The notes under the pieces: model-generated
Told to the model about the DNA's origin: nothing
Database searches by the model: none
The model's input: the letters and a program-made list of their open reading frames with translations, nothing else
DNA from: Tubulanus polymorphus
Lineage: Eukaryota > Nemertea > Palaeonemertea > Tubulaniformes > Tubulanidae
Assembly (NCBI RefSeq): GCF_964204645.1
Contig: NC_134027.1
Location: 2,158,485 to 2,222,484, forward strand
Direction: 5' to 3'
DNA: 64,000 nucleotides
Translations under genes and position numbers: made by a program
Part shown: piece by piece, positions 37,588 through 49,544 of the stretch
Numbering within the stretch: the first letter of the stretch is position 1
Layout of the letters: every line of letters starts with the position of its first letter

Positions 37588-37848
37588 ATTATCAATATTC
37601 ACTCATCGATAGATTAATCATTGAACTTTGTTTAACATTATTTGGTACATCAATACACAAATATCTGTATGACATGTACTACAGTAGACTCCGCCCAAGT
37701 CGGATCTCATAATCTCTAATAACCGCTCAACTCGGATGTTTTCGACATATTTTTGTGACATTATATATGAAATACATAACAACTAACTTCACTCGAGTCA
37801 GACACATTTTTACGGTCCCAAAAGATCTGATTTGAGCGAAGTCTACCG
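37588..37848. mobile_element. miniature element with pogo-like ends, copy 1
   Basis: cagtagactccgcccaag at 37682 onwards is matched in inverted form by the sequence ending at 37848 (gcgaagtctaccg), a roughly 26-bp terminal inverted repeat with a few mismatches and TA on the left. It sits within a larger segment (from 37588) that is duplicated at 38514-38698. Confidence 0.6.
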
Positions 37849-38132
37849 TTCAAAAAACACGAGTCTAAACTGATGAAAATCAACAATATTGCAGTCAATC
37901 CAAGCACAGGGTCGAGCACTGTATAACCGGTATATTTATATAAGATTTCAGCCATCATTGCTGTCCGATATGTTGGTCTTCTCGTTTTCAACATCGGATG
38001 TCGCGATTAAGTCACCAGTATCAGAGTTCAACATCGGATCTGTATATATATATATATACGAGAGATAGAAACATGAATGAACATTTATGAGACAGATTTA
38101 TAGATTTTGAGATGAAACGGAATGAAATAAAA

Positions 38133-41100
38133 CTAACCGCACAGAGTTGACATATAGATATCTCTATCCGTACTACCATTAGACTGAGCATACTGCGGAG
38201 GCGCCATTACTAAATCAGTAGCATCTACAACTGTTCCGTCGAGATCGGTATCATCAGTTATATCTGATACATGCATTGACTGAAACATGACATATCAACT
38301 TATAATACGAGCTGTGTATTGTAGAATATTGTGTATAGCTCATAACATAGGGCAGGCACGGATCTAGGGGGTCTTATAGGTCTTCTGGAAGACCCTCAAA
38401 ATTTTTAAGTGCCCTCTAAAAATTTTACTCGCAAAACAAATTCATGACTCAAAATGCAGGAAATGGCTTCAAATCAGTGCTGGAATCTCAAAATTTTCTG
38501 GGGGCCTCAGAGCATCAATATTTACTCATCAATAAATTAATCATTGAACTTTGTTTAACATTATTTGGTACATCAATACACAAATATCTGCATGACATGT
38601 ACTACAGTAGACTCCGCCCAAGTCGGATCTGATGAACTCTGATCACCATTCAACTCAGATGTTTTCGAAATATTTTTGTGACATTATACATGAAATGTGT
38701 GTCATCTGTAGGGTGATGGTGATAGTGAGAGACTTACTTGAGAAGTGTAAGGTTCACGGCCGATGATTTGACATTGTTCCTCAACTTCCAGCACTGATGG
38801 TACTGCCACGCGATCATCTGTTACTTTACGAGTATACTTTTGAATTACATCGACTACAATGACAACGCAAGAGACAAAATAAAGCAAACAGCTTTTGAGA
38901 GTAGTGATATATCTGATATAACGAGTGTAAACTGCTCACCGTGATCGATGGGAAGTTCATTGATATCCTGATCAATTGAGTTCGTAGAATCATTATCTAT
39001 CACTTGAATCTGCTGATCATTCAATTGAATAGTGACATCATCATTATTCTGGATGGAATCAGTGACCTGAAAATAATGAGTGGAAATATTCACATCTCAG
39101 ATCACTATTCAATTCTATTAGATCATCATAAAAATTGCTCTGTTGTCCAAATTTGCCGAATATTTACCTGTATAGGCAGAGTATGCACGATAATATGGTC
39201 ACTGGTCATGTTGGGATTGCAAAATGAAATTGCAGGATTGTTTTGCGGTTGGGTGATTAAATACGTCCCGGAGCTTGTAGGCATCAGATGGTGTTCCGTA
39301 CCAGTCAGTAATTCATATTGAACATGACCTGGAATCAAGTCATCTTCACTTATCAACGCGCTGCTAGTAACGGGTACACTTGTTTCATTCAATAAACCTA
39401 CAAATAAACACATTATCATCAGACACAGTTTGATAGCTAAAATGCCTATTCATCAAAAGTAAAATGCACGCTTTGAGAACTAACCTTTATTCATTGATGA
39501 AATGGGAATGTTAGATGATGTTGCGGGCACAAGACTAACTCTCTGACGCAGTTTCACTACCGGCGCGTGGTAGAAACTATGACAATTTTTATCCTGACAT
39601 TGCTTCAACACTGATACGATATCTGAAATAAAAGAATTATCGAATAATCCCAGCAAAATGATGTCAGCACGTTGATAATTCTATCGACGTAGTTATCATA
39701 TCTTACCAGGAAACGAAAGAAGTTGGTAATTCTGTACATGCTTTTTTAAAGACCACCATTTACCCCTCAACCATTGAGGTGACCGTACACTGTAAGAATA
39801 GGCAAATATGTACAAAAACTTGTATTATCACAATAAATACTACAGGGGAAACTTGATTATGATTACAGAAGATTTTACCTGTTCCAGCCTTTTGCGAGTT
39901 CATTCCAATCTACATCTGTTTCAGTTTGAGCATTCATTGATGCAATTCTACAGATCAAAGAAAAGGTATGTCGAGATAACACACAATAAAAAGAACACAC
40001 ATAATAAAGACAAAGGACTGATTTAGTTCTGTTGTTTGGTCTGGTATATCATGTAATCAGTGTGCCTAGGATGGCTGTAAGATGATAACGGAATTAACAG
40101 TATATCATTCAATCTAACAGAATAATTCATCTTTTTTTTTATTTATCATGTATCAAAGAAAAGCACTTAGAACGCAAAAAATATATAGATTAACATCTGG
40201 TTTGAGGTGATTTGAAGTTATAACTTACTTATTCACGAGAGCGTTATCATCGTCTCGCGTCCAATCAGAGCCACCTTTCTGCTTCCAATTCAAATAATTT
40301 AACCACTTAGTTCGACATTGTTTTTCAGTTCTAGTTCGTACGTCCTCAGCGACAGCAGCCCACGATACGCCTGTCGTTATATTCTCACCTAAAACATATA
40401 ATCAGTTAGTTTTAGAGTTAGAGAGAGAGAGGTGTATCTACTGCGACGATATCAGCAGATGATTTCAGTTTCCTCACCGCGAACGGAACCGGTAAGTTTA
40501 TAAACCGCATCACCGAGTCGTTGCTCTTCATCTGGATACCATTTACCTGTTTTCAATATGAGAGAACAATTTCATGAATGATCAAAATCCATTGAAACGT
40601 GTTTCAGAGTATAAAGTTATCGAAGAGATTGTGGGGACCTGCAGAAATGATACACACCTGTATTACAGGTCTCTCGCAGTAGTCTACATCTATCTTTAAC
40701 CGAGGATGCACTTCGACCCATCTCTGCTCCAATAGCTGCCCAGTCAGAACCATGCTTCTTACGCAATCTGTAATTGACAGTAATTCATAGACAAGAACAA
40801 GAGAACCATCGATGAAACTCGCATCAATGGCAGCGAAGACAAAAACTTGTTTCATAGAAACTTTCATACGGACATGAGACATAAAATAGGACTTATTTTT
40901 TAGCGAAAAAAGAACAATTCAAGAGATGTACATTCTCAACAAAGGACACTACCGTAAATGTTCAACTTCAATATTTCTCAAAATTGAAGGAGTTTCTAAG
41001 GCATTTTGCTTAAATCAAAGGAGTTTCAAAAATCTTTCAAAGGATTTCCATTTAGAAGGAGTTTCTACAGTTTTGTCACTAGACACTGAGTTCAACTTAC

Positions 41101-42509
41101 TCGATTAATTTCTTGATTTCAGCAGGTGTATATTTTCCCACATAGTTCTTCTTGTCGTACATTCGTATGACTCGACGATAGACAGAAAACAGCGGTCGAT
41201 TCAAACCCTTCGCGACCGTACGATAGAAGTCTTTTCGTTCGTCTTTCGAAAGCCCGAATACAATTTCGGCCGGATCGGTAAATCCGAAATCCTGTTGGAA
41301 TATAAGATGCAATCGATGTATGGAATGAAGTTTAGAATGAGAAGAATACCGAATCAATGAAATACCTTGCAATAGTTTTCAATGTTTACTTGTAGCAACA
41401 AAACTTCTTCTTTTGACCACTGACCCTGTCTCCATGATTGACCTAATGATATGAATAAAAATTCTTAAAATAATAATCCTCTAAAAAACAGAATTCAGAG
41501 AACCCAAAATTCCCTGATATTTCACTGTTTTTCCTTGACCCTAGATCAAAAATTCCCAGTTCAAATTATAAGTCACAGAATCCTCAATAGGTTCTTAGTG
41601 CCACATCAGCAAGAACAACAAGACTACAAAAAAAAATTAAAATTCCCTGATTTTTCAAAAAAATAATCACAATTGCTTGATTTTTTTCCATGCAAGGAAG
41701 GAGATTAAAAACAAATTCCTAATTTTGACTTCTCATACTGATAAAAACATTATACCTTTAAACTGAAGCGCTGTTTTATCATCACGAGAAGTAAACCAAG
41801 CCTGACTGACATCAACACTTTGAGCGGGTTGTGCTTCATCAGGTGCATTAGCAGATATCACATCACTGAGACCCTCAACTATTCCACCATCCTCTGAAAA
41901 TATTTACACGTGTATCATCCAAATTGAAAAACATGAAAGTCCCGATTAAACTGGCAGAGATGTAGAGTTCTACTGCGCTTACCTGGCATAGTGACCACAT
42001 AGGTCTGACCGTCGATGGACTCCACACAAAATCGTTTACTAGCAGGCTCTAAACTTTCATCATCTTGATTATTTTCAGTCCCTAAAATAACGAGTTTTAG
42101 AAAAGTAATTTAAATCCTGTTTTTATCGACTGATTGAAATGATTCAGAATAACGAGTGATCGCAGTGCAGGAATACCGGTAAGATTTGAATCAGCAGCCT
42201 GTAATATGATGACAGAAGGAATCTGTTGTTTCATTTCACTACATTCTACAATGGCTGGGATATTTGACGACAGATGATCGAGGTCAGTATCCGTAGAAAT
42301 CTCGCTATTATCACATGAAATTACTGCACATTTCTCACTCTAAAAAAGTAACATGATAAATCATAGTCATACATTTTAACGACAGTATGCTCCATTGACA
42401 TTGTCAAGCGGTTAATTACCCCTGGTTCAGAGTGAATATTGCCTCCTGCACCACTGTTTTCACCAGTCATTGATGATACTTCCAGTTCAATTTTACAACC
42501 TATTTCCAT
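38133..42509 (-). CDS. DMTF1: cyclin-D-binding Myb-like transcription factor 1, 16 coding exons
   Basis: A nuclear DNA-binding protein with Myb repeats; vertebrate DMTF1 binds D cyclins and activates ARF transcription. Exons, from start to stop: 42420-42509, 42177-42339, 41983-42081, 41756-41893, 41366-41442, 41101-41291, 40658-40767, 40478-40546, 40229-40388, 39879-39947, 39707-39789, 39485-39622, 39168-39397, 38940-39066, 38738-38853, 38133-38279. They join in phase to 668 residues (2007 nt with stop). Recognition rests on QAWFTSRDDK, LSKDERKDFYR, LNRPLFSVYRRVIRMYD, GRSASSVKDRCRLL, EKQCRTKWLNYLNWKQ and SPQWLRGKWWSLKK, spanning about residues 150-410. The C-terminal third is polar and acidic without repeats. 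The ATG is 2 nt inside its exon, so 5' UTR exons lie upstream. Confidence 0.93.
38514..38698. repeat. duplicate of the 37.6-kb segment, lacking its right end
   Basis: Matches 37588-37782 closely, including tttggtacatcaatacacaa and cagtagactccgccc, then loses similarity. It lies in the last intron of DMTF1, so one copy is intronic and the other is 3' of the gene. Confidence 0.75.
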
Positions 42510-42743
42510 ACCTAGAAAAAAAACAAACGGTGAATAAAAAGGCACAAAATCCAATAACTAACACTAAAGGTTTCAATAGGTACCGTAAATTAATTGACAA
42601 AACAACTCAAATTATAAATGTCTATCTTTGAAAGAGAGGGGCTAGAAGCGCAACTTTCTTTAAAACCCTGAGTGTGACTGTGTTGTATCCTTTTGAGACT
42701 GGGGCTTAAACGAATTAAACAATCAAAAAAGAGTGAGCATGGG

Positions 42744-42895
42744 GTTTAATAGTCAGTAACCTGTCTGTGGTTTAGTTTCACGATCGGATATTTTCACAAA
42801 CCACAGTTGGTATAAGCTCATCCAATTATAAAAAGCTTACCACCAACGATTAGGTAACTAACTAGGGGTTTAAGGGCCTGTTGTGGGAACTCCGT
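42744..42895 (-). repeat. dispersed repeat copy in the DMTF1-SUCLG2 interval
   Basis: Inverted copy of the repeat at 35757-35875 (cagtaacctgtctgtggttt and ttaccaccaacgattaggta). It lies 240 bp upstream of the DMTF1 ATG, so it may fall in the 5' UTR or first intron. Confidence 0.7.
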
Positions 42896-43093
42896 TCATT
42901 GGGATGTAACATTATTGGATGGATACTAATTCGAGTTTTACATTTTATATCTTTTACACTCAAATTTACAGCCAGAAATCTGGTATTTTATTTTTAGTCG
43001 TTCGACATCGGCACATAATATCATATGATATGATGAATATGATATTATAGTGAACTGCGAAAGTAGCTGTCAGTTGACAGACAGCAGACAGTC

Positions 43094-43306
43094 CACGTGC
43101 TCGAACCCATTCTTACCAGGCCAATGTTTTCGTACGGGGATTCATAAAAATACCAGGATGATCAGAATTACGACGAGAGTTCCAAGAAATTTCCAGAAAT
43201 TGAATTGAATTTACTCACTCGCTTCCCTGTGCTGGCAACAGACTGTCCAACCGGAACTAGTCTTAACTCACTTCCCTGTGGTGACTTAAGAACTCACTTC
43301 CCTGTG
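43094..43306. promoter_or_regulatory. candidate shared promoter sites between DMTF1 and SUCLG2
   Basis: An E-box CACGTG is at 43094-43099. Three copies of cttccctgtg (starting 43222, 43271 and 43297), each preceded by cact or ctcg, lie within 120 bp of the SUCLG2 ATG; the first is 116 bp away. CTTCC on this strand is GGAAG on the other, an ETS-type core. Head-to-head spacing suggests a bidirectional promoter, but factor binding is inference. Confidence 0.4.
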
Positions 43307-43337
43307 CCGGTTTCGATTGGATAGTGGAGAAACTAAG

Positions 43338-45692
43338 ATGGCGTCGATTTGTCGATTTCTGCAGAGCCCGGCTCTAAATCTTGTCAAAAATAGGGTAATT
43401 TGGACACCCCTCAAGCCTCATATTCCTCTCACCTGTCAAAATGATATACATCCTCTAACTTTTAATAATTATTGAGTTGTGTTATTGCTTTTTCATTGAG
43501 AAAATTGCATGAACTGATATGACCTTGGATTCTCTTTTGCTTTTTTACACGCTCAACACACGTTTTAATGTTTCAAGATTTATTCGCAGATAGTTCCTGC
43601 GACGTCAGTACCAGTAAGATGGCTCAATCTGCAGGAATTCCAAAGCAAGAAACTCATGCAAGACCACGACATAACAGTCCAGAAATTCAGAGTCGCCGAA
43701 ACTTTTGAGGATGCACAGGAAATAGCCAAGGAATTTAGTAAGTTGAAGAAGCCCAGGCTAAAAAATGAAACTTCAAATTAGATTTGATGTATGATGTTTG
43801 TTGTTTATTATATATTGATTCATTCAGAGGTCAAAGAATACGTCATCAAAGCTCAAATTCTCGCTGGTGGTCGCGGGAAAGGTGTATTTGAAAATGGCTT
43901 CAAAGGAGGTGTCCATCTTACTAAGAAGTGAGAACTTGTCGAAAATAATGAGCAAATGTTTGTTAAGATTTTATGAATGAATTGATTTGATTTTTTTTTT
44001 CATCTTAGTCCAAGCGATGTGCCTCCAATTGTTGAAAGCATGTTAGGACACAAGCTTGTTACTAAACAAACTGGAAAAGATGGTGTTTTAGTCAGAAAAG
44101 TAAGTATGGATGTGGTATTTTTATGTGCATATACAGTGCGTGACTCAGATAAGTGAGTATGATGTATTATTGCAGGTTATGGTTGCCGAAGCCTTGGATA
44201 TTTCTAGAGAAACATATTTTGCTATATTGATGGATAGACAACACGATGGTCCAGTCATGGTCGGTAGTCCCGAAGGTGGTGTTGACATAGAAGAAGTTGC
44301 TGCAAAAAAACCTGAAGCAATTTTTAAGGTATCAAAACAACAGTACTGAAAAAATCCTACAATCGATGAATTCTCTTTATTATCGAGCATTATATTTTTG
44401 CCAAAATCCTATCATCAGAGTGACAGAATTTCTTTGATTGTGGGACTTTTATCTATAAACTTCAGTCTACGATCACAATATGTTTTATGACGCGCGTGTA
44501 TATTGCAACCTCCCATTGTTTGCTGTTTGTTATTTCAGGAGCCGATTGATATTTCTGTTGGAGTCACAGATGAAATTGCTCTCAGAATGTCTAAAAATCT
44601 AGGATTTGTTGGCAAGAAAGAGAAGGATGTATGTAGTCATGTATAAGTTGTTTACTGGATTTTCTTTTGCGAAACATTTTTGAACTACTGTTGATGTTTT
44701 TATCTACACACAGGCTGCTGAACAGATAAAGAGACTTTACAATCTATTCCTAGATGTCGATGCAACTCAAGTGGAAATCAATCCATTTGGGGAAACTCCT
44801 GATTGTCAGGGTAAGAATTAGAAGAATTGTATTGACAGATCGATGATTATTTCAATTTCATGTCAATGTCGATCTAGCATCTTTTTCTAAATTCAGTTGT
44901 ATGTTTCGATGCCAAAGTGAATTTTGACGACAATGCCGATTTCCGTCAGAAAAAAGTTTTCGAAATGAACGACACTTCAGAATCCGACCCACGAGAGGTG
45001 GATGCTGGTAAATGGGATCTAAACTATGTTAGTATGGACGGCAATATCGGATGTTTAGGTATGAAACATAACATGTAACTCTTTAATTGATTTCAACTAC
45101 TAAGTGTATTCACTAATTATCAGTACTATTTCTATGTGTATTTTTTACAGTAAATGGTGCCGGTTTAGCAATGGCTACCATGGATATTGTCAAGCTACAT
45201 GGAGGTGAACCAGCTAACTTCCTGGATGTCGGTGGAGGTGTCAATGAGGAACAAGTTTACCACGCTTTCAGAATCCTGACTCAAGATAAAAACGTAAATT
45301 TCACAAGTTATTGCGTAAACATGCATCGCACATCCCTCATCTTCCTCTTGTCCAATGAATACATCTTGCTGTGTTTCAGGTGAAAGCGATATTGGTGAAT
45401 ATATTTGGTGGCATTGTTAACTGTGCTACGATAGCCAGTGGTATAACAAATGCTTGTAAAACTATCAATTTACAAGTTCCATTGGTTGTCAGATTAGAAG
45501 GTAACTTTCGCGCTTAGAACATTAATTATGAGTTTAGAAGTGTACCAGGATATGTATCAACCACATTCATTTCTTATTTCAGGAACTAATGTCAATACTG
45601 CTAAGGAAATCTTAAAGAAAAGTAAATTGAACATTATTGCGGCTGATGATTTTGAGGAAGCAGCCAAGAAAGCCGTCGCAAGTCTTAAATAA
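43338..45692 (+). CDS. SUCLG2: GDP-forming succinate-CoA ligase, beta subunit, mitochondrial
   Basis: With the alpha subunit, this enzyme converts succinyl-CoA, GDP and phosphate to succinate, CoA and GTP in the TCA cycle. Eleven exons join in phase to 423 residues (human about 432): 43338-43394, 43590-43737, 43828-43927, 44009-44099, 44176-44328, 44539-44628, 44714-44810, 44897-45058, 45151-45293, 45380-45500, 45583-45692. The N-terminus is a basic presequence. [14 protein letters not shown] opens the mature protein and marks the GTP-specific rather than ATP-specific paralogue. The ATP-grasp loop AGGRGKG is at about 81-87, with [11 protein letters not shown] and later [13 protein letters not shown] (300-312) and NIFGGIVNC (354-362) in the CoA-ligase domain. 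The ATG context aagATGG is good. Some C-terminal positions ([12 protein letters not shown]) resemble the SUCLA2 paralogue, but the overall match is SUCLG2. Confidence 0.94.
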
Positions 45693-45716
45693 ACAGCATG
45701 ACCCCCGGTTTCTCAT

Positions 45717-45722
45717 AATAAA
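45717..45722 (+). terminator. SUCLG2 polyadenylation signal
   Basis: AATAAA only 25 bp after the stop codon, implying a very short 3' UTR. A second AATAAA near 46170 could give a longer form. Confidence 0.5.
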
Positions 45723-46394
45723 GCTTTAATTCTTTAGACCCAAAACTGTAACAGTATTAGAAAGCTATGCTGCTGCCTGCATTATACCTATAAAACCGGT
45801 AGTTCAACAAATAGCAGAGCAACAATTCCTTTACATCGTATGACTTTATCATGTATTAAGCCAAATTTATCGTTAAAATCTGCTTTAATTACCGTATCTT
45901 TTATTATGATTGAGCATTTGTAGTCATTCCTCCTTGGCTTTGGTAGGTCAAGCTTTAATATAGATACTACTGATATTTGATGTAATACTGAGAGATGATG
46001 ACAGTTCATAAGTTTTCTTACGTCTTTCAATTCTTTTGATTTTCATCAACTTTACCAAGTGAACTCAAAAAATACGTGTCCTAAGTCAGGGATCGTCTAG
46101 TGTTAAATATTCCTGGACATTATATGTAATGTATCTCTTATAATGCATCAAATTTTATAGGAAACAAAAATAAATTATTTACTCGCAATTAAGAACAATC
46201 TTTGAATCATCTTGTTTTTAAGGACAGCATCACGTAAGAAGTCAATCCCGATTGCCCACATCGGTGATTTAGGATGTTGACAGTTTTGAGTGGATGACGG
46301 TTGAGGATATCTGGAATTTTTTACTTTCCAAGACAAAGCTGATTTTCTATTTTCAGAAATAATCTAAAAACACACATTTATTTCACAGTTCATA

Positions 46395-46400
46395 TTTATT
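46395..46400 (-). terminator. candidate MRPL52 polyadenylation signal
   Basis: AATAAA on the minus strand 60 bp after the MRPL52 stop. SUCLG2 and MRPL52 therefore converge across about 670 bp. Confidence 0.5.
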
Positions 46401-46459
46401 AACAAACTTTAATATTCCAAATACACACAATATTTACAAAATCAACCTTCTGATCAGTG

Positions 46460-47373
46460 TCATGATTTATTGTTCAAATGATTGCCTTTTTTCTTCAGTT
46501 TGCCGTTAAGAATATCTTGTCGTCTCTTTTTATTATTGTTGATCCTGGCTTCGTACATTTTCTCTGCCCTCTCAATATCTTCTAAACCGTTTAATATTTG
46601 TTTCTGAGAAAGAAAATAATCACAAATTCAAAATAGATTTGTTCGCAAATGACCAGTTGAAAACATGACTGATTTACCTACCCCGATATCTATATTACTC
46701 TCCATTCTTTTTCTTTGACCGCCTCCAATTGGTGTTGGACGACCATCTGAAAATATTGAACAGTTAATCGAATATTAATTGAGCATGAAAAATCAACTGT
46801 GACAGATTTCTACTATTTCTACTCACCTAAATAAGACCAATCGGGAAGATCGGTGAGAGGTCCGAACTGATTGTGGTTTGATGGAAGTCCATGACTGAAA
46901 TAATTAACAAAGTAAAATGAAATATTGGGTCATTAGCGACAGTCAGTGGACAAATTTTGTAGACATTGGGGCTCATTTGGAATAATAGCTGGTGTAAATA
47001 ATCAATGTTTAAACCAAAGTTTTTCTAGGATACTCGGCGTCCTGGTCAACGAGGCAGTACTTCGACTTCGTCTTGGTATTTTATAGTGTACCTTTCTCGC
47101 CATTTACCACCAGCCTGATACGAACTTGATGTTGAAAAATGCACCAATTGATTAAAAACAGACCAACTTCTGTTTAAGTTCAGCAGTGGACCTCTTTTGA
47201 AGATCAATGACCCTGAAAAGTAAATCACAAGTGGGTTGATCAATAAAGTTTAATTTAAATTCACTCGAAATTAACATCGATCACAGTTTTAAGTTATGTT
47301 AAAGTGATAAACCGATAAACGCACTTTATCTTAAACGAATAAAACAAATCTTACAAATTAAAGACGTAGACAT
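46460..47373 (-). CDS. MRPL52: mitochondrial large-subunit ribosomal protein mL52
   Basis: A component of the mitochondrial 39S ribosomal subunit. Exons, from start to stop: 47355-47373, 47092-47212, 46827-46894, 46682-46746, 46460-46603. They give 417 nt, 138 residues (human 123). The first exon has just six codons plus one base (MSTSLI); it is chosen because it supplies the only nearby ATG whose GTAAG donor matches the phase of the strong acceptor at 47213. The open frame upstream of that acceptor has no ATG. The N-terminus is basic and hydroxylated (presequence), followed by AGGKWRE, then NQFGPLTDLPDWSYLDGRP, the family signature, and a Lys/Arg-rich helical C-terminus. The family call is firm; the start exon is an inference. 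Confidence 0.85.
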
Positions 47374-47374
47374 T

Positions 47375-48455
47375 ATATAAAAGGCCGCCGAGCAAAGATT
47401 AAAGAAACAAGATCGCATCAATTCAATAACAATTGAAAGTTATTGTCTCTTTGAATATATATCCCGGAATTGGACTTCGGACGAAGTACCGGACTATGAG
47501 CCAGGTCACAACACCACCCCGTTGGAGCGAAATCTCACAATCGCAACTTTTCGGCTAAAACCTGATTATGACTTATAGGTTTTAGCCGCCGGAAACGTTG
47601 CTCTAAATATAGTATCGGCGTCTTTAGTTAGTTACGTAATCGTTGGTGGTAAGCTTTTTATAATCGGGTGGGCTTGTGGTTTGAAAGATCCGCCTCGGAA
47701 AAGTCTAGTCGTTCCGATGCTTCGAACTGCAGCGGGATCGATGGCATCTGGCGATTTTCCAAACATAAACAAATACAGGTTCTCAGTGACAGAGTTATAC
47801 ACAGCCTCGATCCCCACTCGAGTGGCATTCATTATGAGTTTTCCGGTTTGCTCGGCTACCCGTACTGGCGGGGTAGTCTAGAGAGGCCAATGAAAACCCC
47901 GGTTTGCTGAACTACCCCTATTTGCGGGGATGCGGTATGATGTTTGATCTGACAGTTTCAAGTGGTTAATGGCTGTTTCAAGTGCTTACAACGATGCTTA
48001 TTACTTCGTGGTACATGGTGGTTTAAAAAAAGATTTCACAATAATACGCTCACCGCGTGGGCTTCGTAGAAAGACCACTGCCTGTGGCCTTCCCAAATTC
48101 TAATTGTCCTGTCCGATTTGGTTTCGTCCAATTGATAGACTGCCTTTTCCAGTTAGGGCATTTTTGGATCACATAACTCAGGAAATGACTTACGCTTTTG
48201 GGCCCATTCGTCGGTTCCACATGTTTCATTTGAGCTATAGACCACAATGGTGACACCATGATGGTCAGAAACTGACCAATTGAGATATCCCCGAGTCTGA
48301 CCACTTGACTTCGAATTTCGGAAATTTTTCAAGTCATGTTTGTTTTCAAACTACTGAAGAATCATTGCAAATTCATAAACTGACCATCACTGACCACCAC
48401 TGACAAATTCAAGCTCCTTGAATTTGAAAACTATATATATATATGCTGTCTCTAC
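47375..48455. other. intergenic sequence, no gene recognised
   Basis: Contains a partial copy of the 35.8-kb dispersed repeat (about 47627-47690), a hairpin with ggctaaaacc and ggttttagcc arms at about 47552-47586, and relatively GC-rich sequence at 47.5-48.3 kb. Open frames at 47632-47832 and 48050-48304 (minus) have no splice context or recognisable motif and are not called. Confidence 0.45.
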
Positions 48456-48591
48456 GCTCATCGTTAGCGGGATTTTTATACACTAACGTTAGTCAACTCT
48501 GGCAAGCAAAGGTCACGGAGAATAACTGGACAGCACGTCAATTGCCAGAGTTGACTTTAGTTAGTGTATGAAAATCCCGCTAACGATGAGC
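48456..48591. mobile_element. fold-back element, copy 1
   Basis: Arms 48456-48505 and 48542-48591 are 50-bp inverted complements with few mismatches (gctcatcgttagcgggattt at one end), spacer 36 bp. A second copy lies 953 bp downstream. Confidence 0.85.
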
Positions 48592-48599
48592 ATAGCGGC

Positions 48600-49390
48600 A
48601 GCACTGTACGGTCTAGACACCCCTGTACATCCTCTATTCAGCATCAGGACCACTCTGAATCAGTATCAGTAATTGATGGGTTTGAACCCAGGACATCCCT
48701 GTACATCCTCTATTCAGCATCAGGACCACTCTGAATCAGTATCAGTAATTACTGGGTTCGAACCTGGGACACCCCTGTACATCCTCCATTCAGCATCAGG
48801 ACCACTCTGAATCAGTATCAGCAATTACTGGGTTTGAACCTGGGACACCCCTGTACATTCTCTATTCAGCACCAGGACCACTCTGAATCAGTATCAGTAA
48901 TTACTGGGTTCGAACCCGGGACACCCCTGTACATCCTCCATTCAGCATCAGGACCACTCTGAATCAGTATCAGCAATTACTGGGTTTGAACGCGGGACAG
49001 CCCTGTTCATCCTTTATCCATCAGGACCGCTCTGAATCACAACAATTGATGGGTTTGAACCCGGGATACCCCTGTACATCCTCTATTCAGCATCAGAATC
49101 ACTCTGAATCAGTATCAGTAATTACTGGGTTCGAACCCGGGACACCCCGGTACATCCTCAGGTACCCCGGTACAAGCATCAGGGCCACTCGTTCAAACCC
49201 AGTAATTGCTGATACTGATTCAGAGTGGTCCTGATGCTGAATAGAGAATTACAGGGGTGTCCCAGGTTCAAACCCAGTAATTACTGATACTGATTCAGAG
49301 TGGTCCTGATGCTGAATATATAGAGGTTGTACAGGGGTGTCCTGAATCAGTTATCAGTAATTACTTTTGTTAAGATATCAACATTTTACC
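48600..49390. repeat. 76-bp tandem array with GGTTCGAACCC core, block 1
   Basis: gggttcgaacc or gggtttgaacc marks units at 48678, 48754, 48830, 48906, 48982, 49051 and 49127, a 76-bp period with one 69-bp step. Between about 49195 and 49340 the units continue in inverted orientation. GGTTCGAACCC fits the Pol III B-box consensus (GGTTCGANNCC), and the 76-bp length matches a tRNA. I find no clear A-box or tRNA fold. Confidence 0.88.
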
Positions 49391-49408
49391 GTACGGTGCT
49401 GTCTCTAG

Positions 49409-49544
49409 GCTCATCGTTAGCGGGATTTTTATACACTAACGTTAGTCAACTCTGGCAAGCTAAGGTCACGGAGAATAACTGGACAGCACGTCGATTGCCA
49501 GAGTTGACTTTAGTTAGTGTATGGAAATCCCGCTAACGATGAGC
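49409..49544. mobile_element. fold-back element, copy 2
   Basis: Nearly identical to 48456-48591, and again followed by gcggcagcactgtacggtct and the 76-bp units. The element and part of the array therefore form a roughly 953-bp tandem duplication. Confidence 0.85.

Noticed and set aside
47046-47243. MRPL52 start codon at the 5' end of the 47046-47243 frame
   Set aside because: The first codon is TTG and the frame runs through a clear acceptor (tacttttcag at 47213), so this is intron read-through.
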